From contig CM036636.1 of NCBI GenBank assembly GCA_020746105.1, positions 2,356,001 through 2,420,000 on the forward strand: 64,000 nt of DNA, written 5' to 3'. This document shows positions 1 through 15,300 of this stretch, one piece after another. The position numbers and the translations under genes are program-made. Numbering within the stretch: position 1 is the stretch's first letter; the number at the start of each line of letters is the position of its first letter. A model generated the notes under the pieces. It had not been told where the DNA came from. It saw nothing but the letters and a program-made list of their open reading frames with translations, and did not search any database. Source of the DNA: Trogon surrucura (taxonomy: Eukaryota; Chordata; Aves; Trogoniformes; Trogonidae).

Positions 1-36
1 TTTGGATTGTAGCGCCCGGCTCCGTGCACTGAGAGA
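1..36 (+). promoter_or_regulatory. CACNA1B: 5' UTR (partial) and translation start context of the calcium channel gene
   Basis: These 36 bases precede the start codon and are GC-rich, as expected for the 5' end of a neuronal Cav2 gene. The start context is good: A at -3 (position 34) and G at +4 (position 40). The core promoter and transcription start must lie upstream of the window. No upstream ATG is visible in this stretch. Confidence 0.7.
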
Positions 37-296
37 ATGGCTCGGTTTGGGGATGATCTGCCGACCCGCTATGGAGGTGGAGGGCCGGCCGGGACTGGAA
101 GAGGGAGCAGCCGGCAAGGTGGCCCCCAAGCCGGCCAAAGGATGTACAAGCAGTCGATGGCTCAGAGGGCCAGGACTATGGCTCTCTACAACCCCATCCC
201 TGTCAAACAGAACTGCTTCACAGTCAACAGATCCCTCTTCATCTTCAGTGAAGATAATGTTATACGGAAATACGCCAAGAGAATAACAGAATGGCC
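37..296 (+). CDS. CACNA1B: Cav2.2 calcium channel alpha-1B, exon 1 (cytoplasmic N-terminus)
   Basis: This exon encodes residues 1-86 plus two bases of codon 87 of a high-voltage-activated neuronal calcium channel pore subunit. The channel acts in the presynaptic plasma membrane and triggers transmitter release. The start at 37 gives MARFGDD, close to the MxRFGD start of Cav2 channels, then a glycine-rich variable stretch (about residues 13-34). After it comes the conserved block [20 protein letters not shown] (37-56) and then the run into IS1. VKQNCF, SEDNV and KRITEWP favour Cav2.2 over Cav2.1 or Cav2.3 as I recall those proteins. In mammalian Cav2.2 the YKQS-QRAR region is known to matter for G-protein modulation. 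The variable stretch looks about 8-10 residues shorter than in human. The exon ends after TGG CC in phase 2, and the next bases are a U12 donor rather than GT. Cav2.1 is the main alternative. Confidence 0.88.
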
Positions 297-306
297 ATAT
301 CCTTTC
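297..306 (+). promoter_or_regulatory. U12-type 5' splice site
   Basis: The sequence ATATCCTTTC matches the minor-spliceosome donor consensus (ATATCCTT), which is recognised by U11 and U6atac snRNAs. It directly follows the last two coding bases of exon 1. No GT dinucleotide lies at this frame position, so a U2-type donor here is excluded. Confidence 0.9.
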
Positions 307-397
307 AGGGAGGGTGTGTGGGGAAGGTGGGGAGGGGGAAACTGGGGGAAAGACATCTCCCCCAGGGCTGTAAGGATGAGTGGCTGGTGCTAATGTA

Positions 398-450
398 GAA
401 GTGCGTGTGTGAGCTGGTGTGTGTAATGGGGGTGTGTGTGACATGGATCC
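398..450. repeat. GT-rich low-complexity stretch
   Basis: Imperfect runs of GTGTGTG and GGTGTGTG lie shortly after exon 1. They look like a decayed dinucleotide repeat. Confidence 0.6.
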
Positions 451-924
451 GTGTGCCTGACATAATGTAGGGCCGTGTAGCTAGGTATCATAGGAAATTG
501 CTTCTGTGGGAACGGGGAGTGTGCTTTTGACCATGGCAGGGGTGTGTATGAGACATACGTGCATTTCCGTGTGTGTTTAGGTGTGAGATGTACAGTTGCA
601 TAGATTTACATTTTCTCCAATTTAAGCCAAATGCAAAGGGTTCTGTGAGAGTCATGCTAATGAGTCCCAATTCTTATTTCCATCTTAGAGCCTTTCAACT
701 CTTCTTTCTCACTCTCAATGGAAGAAGGAATGTGGGATAAAAATGGTGACACCTTAGCATTAAAGCTGCATTGATAGTAGGGACATTGAGAGCCAAGGTA
801 CCTTGCAAATCCCATTAATGCAATCATTGCAGCTAGGTTTTAGTACATCACCTCCCGAATCCATTAGAATCAACGTGAATCTTGTCACTTTGATTAGGTG
901 CGTAGCCTAAGCTTAGATTGTACT

Positions 925-944
925 AAAAAAAAAAAAAAAAAAAA
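925..944. repeat. A(20) homopolymer
   Basis: An uninterrupted run of 20 A lies in intron 1. It could be a retroelement tail, but I recognise no element body beside it. Confidence 0.9.
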
Positions 945-1176
945 GGAGATAAAAGAAAAGCTTCGTGGCAGAGGGAGGCAGTAAGTGAAGAGAAGGCTCA
1001 TCTGCTGTATGGAGAAAGAGGCAGATGCTTTCTGTCTCAGAACCAGATCCCAGGCCAAGTGAACTGTGGAGATTTTCCTCAGAAGGGAGCTTTGCTTGTA
1101 ATGATGCACACAGTGGGGTTGCAAGCCATCAGAAAAAGGATGCAGACTATTTGAGGTTACCAGGTAGTAGATATAT

Positions 1177-1224
1177 TGTGTGTGTCTCTGTGTGTCTGTG
1201 TGTGTGCATGTGCGCGCGTGTGTA
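1177..1224. repeat. (GT)n microsatellite, imperfect
   Basis: An alternating purine-pyrimidine tract made mostly of GT with CTCTG, CATG and CGCGCG interruptions. It is likely length-variable, and the GC-containing part could adopt Z-DNA. Confidence 0.85.
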
Positions 1225-1657
1225 CATTACACTGGTGATCTCGAGGGAGCTGGTTGTTTTCTTTTTGTTTGATATCACACACCTATTAATCCTGAGCTAA
1301 CGGCAGCAAGGCCTCCTCCCAGCCTCCTAGCAACACTTTGAGGCCAGCTCAGGCTTCCCCAGTCTTCACTTCCTGAAGGGCTAACAGGAAAAAAAAATAC
1401 ACTAGTAGAGTGCATGCACTTCCCTTCCCTCTGATCACAGACACCTAAGGAGCTTTCTGTCCATATTACAAAATCAAAGAGATTGCTGCACTTCCTCATC
1501 TAGTTCTCCTCCTGCCCTGCGTTCGAGCCTGAATAAACGAGCTCCGAAGTCGGAGCGTCGCGTCTCCTGTGGGGCGAGACGCAGCGAATCCCTCTCTCCT
1601 GTCTCTTGAGTTGTTCGTCCGCGTCTTCCCGGTGAAGTGTGGGGCGAGGGGACCCCA

Positions 1658-1723
1658 CGGCTCTGCCGAGTCACTGTGGGGAGTGGGAGGGAACTGCCCC
1701 GGCTCTGCGGAGTCGCTCTGTGG
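1658..1723. repeat. Direct repeat pair of about 22-24 bp
   Basis: CGGCTCTGCCGAGTCACTG at 1658-1676 recurs with small changes at 1700-1723 (CGGCTCTGCGGAGTCGCTC). The two copies are separated by a short G-rich spacer inside the GC-rich island. Confidence 0.7.
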
Positions 1724-1781
1724 AGGGGGGACCCACGGACCGAGGCGCCGGCCCTGGCCCGCGGCGGGACCGTGACGGCCC

Positions 1782-1868
1782 GTGCTGAGCGGAGCTGTCC
1801 GCGGTGCTGAGAGGAGCTGTCCGCGGTGCTGAGCGAACTCTCAGCCGTGCTGAGTGGGCTCTCCGCGG
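1782..1868. repeat. Tandem repeat, four copies of a 22-bp unit
   Basis: The unit GTGCTGAGNGGAGCTGTCCG repeats at 1782, 1804, 1826 and 1847. The first two copies differ at a single base, while the third and fourth are more diverged. It lies in the same GC-rich island as the hairpins. On the minus strand it gives a repetitive Ser/Thr/Ala-rich open frame that I take to be a by-product. Confidence 0.8.
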
Positions 1869-2502
1869 AGCGGCCCGCCGGCGCCCGCCACCGGCCGCGG
1901 CTCCGCCTTGGGAGCACAGCTCGAGGCTTGAGGGACTACCTAGGGTCGAGCTTTTGCCTTCTTTTCCCGTGGGGCGGGTCTCTCCCCTCTTACAATCCTG
2001 ACAGGGCGCTGGTGATTTTGCCCTGACCGGGAGTGGGCACCCTGAGTCAGCGGCAGTTTGCAGTTTGGACCCACGTAGACACTCTGAATCGAACTTTTCT
2101 AGCCCGTCACTTCTTCACACCATGCACTCGCATTAAATGACAGGGGATTTCTGAAGAGCAGCTCAGCAGATGGCATTCAGCTGTATAATCTATTTTGGGG
2201 AGGTTTAGCTTATCAATCTCGTTTCAAAATAATAAACATTAATATAATCTTGTTTTCTTTGGACCTTAGCTTTCTTGCTCCCAAATTCCTTGAGCAGCTC
2301 TGATTCTGTGTAAGTCACTAACTCTCTCAAAGAACAGAGACAATTTCCTACTTTTCTACCAAAGACACTCCAGACAGAACTGAGGAAGTCAAGGAGACTA
2401 AATGTCTTCAAAAAAGATGAGAGATCTTAGAATGCTCAACTAATGTAATTGTTTAGGTAGAAATGGGACTCAGATGAGGTTCTCCTTGTGTTGTCTAGTG
2501 TC

Positions 2503-9212
<6,710 letters not shown>

Positions 9213-10258
9213 TAAGTGACCTTCTCTTGCCCTAAGTTTAAGGTGGACTCTTGCTTTGATTTTTTTTGTTTTTTTTAACTGTGTCTTAGGAGTGATTTTA
9301 CTGAAATACTCCCAAAACCTGTATTTCTCACCTTACTGTCTTTAAACAATGGCTGTTGTGCTGAATGAGTTTTTTTCAAAGTGTAGTTTGAACAAACTAA
9401 AAAAGTTTTGAGGGTATTTATTTGTATATATGCTGACATGTACCTTATCCAGAGCTTGCTGACATTTCTCAGACTTTGCAGGTTCTAATTGCCACTTGGG
9501 TACTTGAACCTGATTTAAATCCATCAGTCTTCTGATATTACAGGATGACTTTAAAAGTCAGCATGGAGTGAGCTAGCAAATTAAATACCTCCCCATTCTA
9601 AGCTATGACAAGTGTAAAATCGGTGAAGTTTCCACAGGAATGAATTTGTCTGTTGCGAAATAACTTCTAACAACAGCTTGAACTGGGTGTGTGTCATAAA
9701 GAACAGAGCCAAAAGCAATACCTGTGCATTTTGTACCCTGGTTTGAAGTGATGTGGTGAACTTATTTCTTGGAAACACTTTTTTTTTTTTAACGTGTTAA
9801 ACATTGCAACAGTTTCTGTATCTACTTATATAAACGTTGTATAGTGCTGGTGGATAATGAAAATGCAAATATTAACACTTATAGTCTACAAATTGTGCTT
9901 TAAAGCTCCAACGGAAAGGTTCCAAAGGTCTGTGTGAGGTCCTGATCTCACAGCTTTCATCTTGCAAGTGTTGCAGTTTGGATTTTTTTTTTTCCCCCTA
10001 TAAGTCTGTGGTCTGGCTCTTGTTATTAATATGCACTTATTCCACGCACCTTCTCTGCTATTGTGTGTGGTGAACATCTATATTCTTTGGTCTAGTGTAG
10101 AGTAGGATGCTATTAGGAAAATGCTTTCATACGTATAGAAATGCATTCATTAGATACATTATCACTGTAATTCTATTTGCATGCAGTGTACCATGTGATC
10201 CAGCAATTGAGAGGCCAAAGGGAATTCTTGATGTATTGAGAGGAAGAAAATAAATATG

Positions 10259-10335
10259 CAGGGCTCAATTCTCCTGCTGCTGGGGTTGGGTGTTTAATCA
10301 ATAGAAACTTCAGTGGAGCCACAAAGAGAATCAGA
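10259..10335. repeat. Old amniote interspersed repeat fragment (CAATTCTCC type)
   Basis: GGGCTCAATTCTCC, then AATCAATAGAAACTTCAGTG and GAGCCAC, resembles a common palindromic amniote repeat that begins with a GGCCCGATTCTCC-like end and has an AACTTCAGTGG-like centre. The right arm is weakly preserved (AGAGAATCAGAGC). The identification is by memory and the copy is diverged. Confidence 0.35.
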
Positions 10336-10476
10336 GCTACGTACCTGGAGGCATAGGGGGTACCAGGGTGAAAAGAGAACTGGCACAGATGCTACAATTA
10401 TTTGCACCAATGCAATGTTCAAATTCTTAGTTAGCATTATGCCTTTTTGTGTTTGGAAAAAAAATAAATAAATCAA

Positions 10477-10621
10477 GGCCCTGATTCTGGAGAGAACTTT
10501 GGCACGTGGCTTAATTTATCCTTCAACAAAGTGTTCAAGTACATGTTTGAATTCAGCTGACTCCAGTGGTTCTGTACTTAAAAGTTAAGGTGATACATAA
10601 AGGCGTTCCTGAATTGCAGCC
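10477..10621. repeat. Old palindromic amniote repeat (GGCCCTGATTC type), copy 1
   Basis: The element opens GGCCCTGATTCTGG and closes TTCCTGAATTGCAGCC, which are imperfect reverse complements. Between them lie GGCACGTGGCTTAATTT, a centre near GACTCCAGTGG (10559-10569), and ACTTAAAAGTTAAGG. This order matches a widespread, non-coding, MITE-like palindromic repeat of turtles, crocodilians and birds with a GATTCAGCAAAGCACTTAAG-like arm. It is diverged and certainly immobile. Confidence 0.5.
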
Positions 10622-10753
10622 ATATTGTTATTTGTTTAGGTGTGTTTTAGATTTTTTTTTTAATAAACACAGGTTAAGAATCAAAATATTTTTTTTTTAA
10701 ATTGCTTAGCTGCAACCGAGATGTTCAAAGTTTTGTGACAGTAGCTAAAACAC

Positions 10754-10830
10754 CACCCGTGCACGCTGTGCTTGCAGAATCTCGACCGAGTGTGCGACGC
10801 TATAGGCGTGACACCGGCATCTCACGGGTG
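10754..10830. other. Small CpG cluster bounded by an 8-bp inverted repeat
   Basis: About nine CpG sites fall in 77 bases inside an AT-rich, CpG-poor intron. The block is bounded by CACCCGTG (10754-10761) and its exact reverse complement CACGGGTG (10823-10830). CpG survival suggests recent insertion, low methylation or selection. No known element or promoter is recognised. Confidence 0.45.
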
Positions 10831-11148
10831 CTGGCTTTCTTGTGAGTGCTGTTTGCAGTGCCGTTTGATCTCTGAACATAATTGCGGAATATCGGCTTGA
10901 TTAGACAGCTGTATTAAGGAACCCTGTTGCCATCTGCAAACGTGCGTATTCTTTTGAAGTACAATCCTGTTAACGTCAAAGCTGCTGGTTTCCAATGGTG
11001 ATACTAGCTGGGCTCTATTGAAATTGTCTTGTACGTGGACTTCCCACCAGGCAGGCAGTGCCGGGGAAGCAAAGTGTAAACTCATCGACACTAAGCCCAA
11101 GAGTCCTCTCCACCGAGGAAACCCACAGACCACTAATCCTGTAATTCA

Positions 11149-11272
11149 GGGGCTGGATTTAGCAAGGTGCTTGAGCTCATGCTCAGTTTTTGGTGCCTGG
11201 GAGGGGGCCCAACTGAAAATAACGGGGTTACTTGTGTGCTTAATTAGATAAATGCTTTCCTAAATCTGAGGC
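11149..11272. repeat. Old palindromic amniote repeat (GGCCCTGATTC type), copy 2
   Basis: The left end GGGGCTGGATTTAGCAAGGT continues GCTTGAGCTCATGCTCAG. The right end TTAATTAGATAAATGCTTTC continues CTAAATCTGAGGC. The reverse complement of the right end shares GATTTAGNAA and further bases with the left end, so this is an imperfect palindrome of about 124 bp. It belongs to the same class as the copy 530 bp upstream. Confidence 0.5.
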
Positions 11273-12328
11273 TGCACTTCCAAACCCAGCGATGAGGTGG
11301 AGGGACCTATAGTAGGTTGAAAGATCTGCAGCTTCACACAGGAGATTAAATGAGTGCTTTCTCTGTAGCCTGTTGTGTTTTGCTCTGATTTTCCTGGATC
11401 CTTATGATGTTCTTAGCTCACTCCTGCGTTGCCATGGGCCTGTGCTAGAAAGCAGGAGCTCCTCCGCCTTGGGCTTCCTTCGTGAGCCAGAACCCCTTTG
11501 ATCTGCCCATTGCCTGAGCGTGGCTCACAAGGGCAAGGCTGTTTATTGGGGACAGGCATCATCCTGACGCTTTTGCATCGAGACTTTAAAGGCAGGTTGC
11601 CGAGGAAGATCATTTACTACTGACAAACCTGGCTCTTTCTCCCCAGAGGAGCTGCGAGGTGATGACACAAGTGGGAGCTTCATTTTTGTTTCTGGGGAAG
11701 GTAGTCTCATTTTTGTGCATTTCAGAAAAGGATCAAGCAGGTTCTGTAATTTATTAGAGAATAATAAGGGGAAGTACTGAATTCCTACTTGATGTATTCT
11801 TATAAATATAGAAAGGTAGGATATCAGATTTTGAAATATCATTTTACTACTCTATCACAAGCTTTCCTTTGCCATATGTGCAAGATTTCTACTTGAAAAC
11901 GTTACTTCATGTTTCCCAGCCAGTGATCGGTGTTCAGTTCCTGAGCTCAGTTTCACATTGATCTTCAATATTATGGAGGGATTTTGATTTCTTTCTTTTT
12001 TTTTTTCCCCCCTTTCTATGCAAACACGAAAGATCATGAAAATGGATTTCATGATACCGCACGCAGGGCTGTACACCTGCTAATCCTGTTGAGTGCACAT
12101 TTTTATTAAGGTAAATGGAGAATGTGAGACCATCTGATCTCATTTTCAGCTTTTAGCTAAAACCCATAAAAGCAAAGAGCAGCTTTGCTCTCGTTAGCTG
12201 TTTCCATAGGAAGAAGGCCAGCCAGCGTCTGGGTGTGTTTTGGAGGAGGCTGTGGGGGAAGGCTCTGCATTTATTGAACTTATACTTACGTAAATACTAC
12301 AGTGATCATGCAGTAACCCTTTCTACTC

Positions 12329-12343
12329 TTTTTTTTTTTTTTT
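12329..12343. repeat. T(15) homopolymer
   Basis: An uninterrupted T run in intron 3, with no element body recognised beside it. Confidence 0.85.
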
Positions 12344-15300
12344 CCATCCCCCTTTTCTGCTACTCAACGCCATTATTGATCAATCCGTATCTGTTCAAAA
12401 TTTACCTGCAATGATGGGTATTTTGTTTGTCAAAATCAGACCGTAGAACTTGTTAATCAGGAAATGAACCAGGGCTGTGTTATATATGCAGCCAGGATCG
12501 ATATCCTATCGAGCTAAACTGCGGTCTAACAGATAGTGGCCCAAAATGCCTTGGTTTGTTTTTCCAGAAAACACTCCCTCAGTTTCTTTCCACAGCAATG
12601 CTGTGATGCCTCCTTCTCATTTACTTTCAAGGAAGCCTGCTGGTTTGCTGTTAATAAAGGCCTGGGAAAATAATAGATTACTGCTCCTCAGAAGATTTTT
12701 TTTTTCTCTTTTTTTTTTTTAGTTATTTCTTGTAACCTCCTCCAGTTGTAGATGAGTATCGAGGAAAGCTGCCCTGCTGTGATGTGCCTGTTGCTATTGT
12801 GTTAGAGACACGTATATTTTACAGTTACTGCTCATTTTATTTTCATGTTTTTTATGGGATTGTATTTGCTCCAGTGACGACATCACTCATTAAGAGCTTT
12901 AAATTGCACAAGTGCAATTTCTCAGCCGGCCTGGGACTATATGATCTTAAGGCCCTCTGTCCAAGGCAGGAGCAAAGAGACTTCTTAACTCTATTGCTGC
13001 AACCTGTCTTGGGGTGAAAGCATCAGATGTCTTGGGGGGGAGAAGAGGCTTCCCCATATGCAAACCCTTCAGATGGTGGTGGATGGAGCTGTGAGCCTGG
13101 ATTCAGGGCCTCAAGGCTTCAGACCTGCACCTGGTGGAGTTCGTGGGAAGACTTCTCCTGGTGTCCTGGGCTTTGGGTACAATAGCTCAAAGAACTACTG
13201 GTACTGCGTTAAACTACAGGCATCCTCTCCACCTGGAGTTGGTGTAATAGGGTGGCCGCCAGGGGTAAGAATGAAGGATCAAATCATCCTTACCTTCCTA
13301 CTTTGCCAAATTCAGATGTCTAGGGATTTTTGAGAAAAAAATATTGATCTGGTGGCTTTCAAACTGCGTGATCAAAGAGGACTGTTGTCTTTGGTTGTGT
13401 TTCAGAGCCTGTTTATGCTTTTGACTTCATGTCCTGGTTAATGGGTGTCATGGTTTACCACAAGAACATGGTTATATACCACAAGAGAAGGTGCTGCTTA
13501 TCCCTTTTTAAATCACTGGCTACCTGAGATTTCCATTGGTGCCTTCTAGATTTTGTGTAGAAAGATCTGGAGTATAATCATCCCTTTTTCTGCACGCTTA
13601 TAGCTTTATGAATCTCTAGCATTTATCTGGCCAGAGATTTACGTTAGTGAACCTCCCTTGATCTGAGAGCTTTCCTCTGCACCACTGACCTATGCTGTTG
13701 GTATGGTCCTTTTCTAGTTCTCTTGCATCCTCTTGGAGGCAGTGACCACAACCTGGTATAAATAAGTGGAGCACTCAAAAGGATCATGCCCTGTCCTCTA
13801 TGAGCAGAGTTAATTTTTTTTTTTTTTGGCTTTCGATCAGCCTGGATTAAACACTCACAAAGAATCCTGGTAGCTTCTTGAGCCAGTTGGATCAGCTGCC
13901 TAGATCTCTGGGTGGGACTGGCAGAGACAGCGTGTGCCAGGCCTGGAGCTGCCAAATGATGTGCACAAAGTCTCTGTGCTGTTAGTGATGTCTCAGGCTG
14001 TCGGGAACAAATTACAAAAGCTAGAATTATCTTGATTGTCTGGATGACTGAGAAATGTGCTCCTGGTAACGCTAACAGTTTGGAAGGTAACTCATTTAGT
14101 AGCATAATAAAGACCTGTTCATCCTTGATGTTAGCTTTGCTGGTTACCAGGATCATCTGTATGTGGGCAGTCTGAGATGCTATTCCTGGTGCAGTGTATG
14201 AGGAGCAGCAGCAGCCTTGGTTGCAGTGATGCTTGTCAAAGGGGGTGGCATAGGAACCATCCAGGCTGGTCTGCGCAGCAGTATAGGGACCTCTGGCCTC
14301 TCAATTTGTTGGGAACATACCTCCTAGGCAAAGTGTGGATGACATTATGAAAATATTTGACAAATGAGTGTTTGATAAAGGGCTGGGATTCTTAAAACTG
14401 TAAAATATATATAGATGCCTGTAGTCTCTAGCATTTTTTCTTCCCATGCATGTTCCTGTGCATTCAAAAGCCCTTAGACTAAGACGTCTGAATTATGAGG
14501 TCCTATGTGACTCTTGTGTACTCCCCCAAACACCTCAATCTTGGTGCCTGCAATTAACCATAGAACATAATAATTTGAAAAACAAAATTGAAATGAAATA
14601 AAATCACTTGGATGCCCTGCCAGCATCACTTTAGGCAGTATGCTTGGTGCTCTATTTATAAGCTTTAGTTCTAGACTCCTAGGGAATAAAGGGGCTAGGA
14701 GCAGGGAAATGCAGATTTCTCACTGCTTTTTCAACATGGAACTTTTGGCACTTCTGTACTAGAAAGCAAAGCTGAGCAGCAATAGAAGCTGGGAAAATGG
14801 ATACTTTAAGGCAGACAAGCTTCATCTAGATTAGTTGCCACAAGGAAAACGAGTAAGCCTCTCTGCATGGTTGTGCAGCACGGGTGGCGATGGACTAAGG
14901 CTGATTGCTATTAACATTGTGCATGAGTCATGCGAAGAGCAAAGCCTCTACAGATTTTAATGGAGCCAATCCTTGTTTTCAATTTCTTTTATGCTCCAGT
15001 GATGGATGGGTACTTGCTGGCACAGAAGAGTGAAGGCTACCTTCTGGAATTAAGTCAGATAAAATTGGATAAGGCAAAGGAGATTTACCTAAGTGCAAAG
15101 TGTTAACCGGTGATCTAGCTGGTGTATGGGGGCAGTAAGGGAGGCAGGCAAGTAACTCATTTTTGATTTGCTTTTAGGCAGAGAAAATGAGTAGTTAGTA
15201 ACTGGAAGAGGGTGTGTGAGGTCTCGGTCTGAACAATCAAAAACTCCCCTTGTTTGCTTTTATGCATCTTTCCAGCCAGTTTTGCCCAGCAGGGCAGCAG

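Larger units (their letters stand above)
1500..2050 (+). mobile_element. Possible endogenous retrovirus LTR (R-U5) and leader fragment in a GC-rich island
   Basis: This GC- and CpG-rich block stands out from the AT-richer intron around it. It has AATAAA at 1532-1537, followed at once by two perfect hairpins: GCTCCG/CGGAGC (1541-1546 with 1551-1556, four-base loop) and GCGTCTC/GAGACGC (1560-1566 with 1576-1582, nine-base loop). A poly(A) signal beside R-region hairpins, then a pyrimidine-rich stretch and a GC-rich repeat-bearing leader, is the layout of a retroviral R-U5 and leader. I could not fix TG...CA ends, a tRNA primer-binding site, a target-site duplication, or any gag, pol or env frame. 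It could instead be a CpG island with promoter or enhancer activity inside intron 1. Old and fragmentary if viral. Confidence 0.35.

Noticed and set aside
2..286. A 94-codon frame overlapping exon 1 in another frame
   Set aside because: The true frame from 37 gives the conserved Cav2 N-terminus and splices correctly to exons 2 and 3. The other frame has no known homology.
297..393. Read-through of exon 1 past codon 87 to a stop at 391-393
   Set aside because: The residues after ITEWP do not match any Cav2 channel, and the U12 donor begins exactly where the homology stops. It would only be made from retained intron.
1474..1917. A 147-codon minus-strand frame through the GC-rich island
   Set aside because: It is explained by GC-rich, stop-poor sequence and the 22-bp tandem repeat, which gives the repeated Ser/Thr/Ala run. 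No domain is recognised.
13644..14156. A 170-codon minus-strand frame
   Set aside because: It runs through a T tract as poly-Lys, shows no domain and no splice or promoter context. I considered a CR1 coding fragment but could not recognise any retrotransposon motif.
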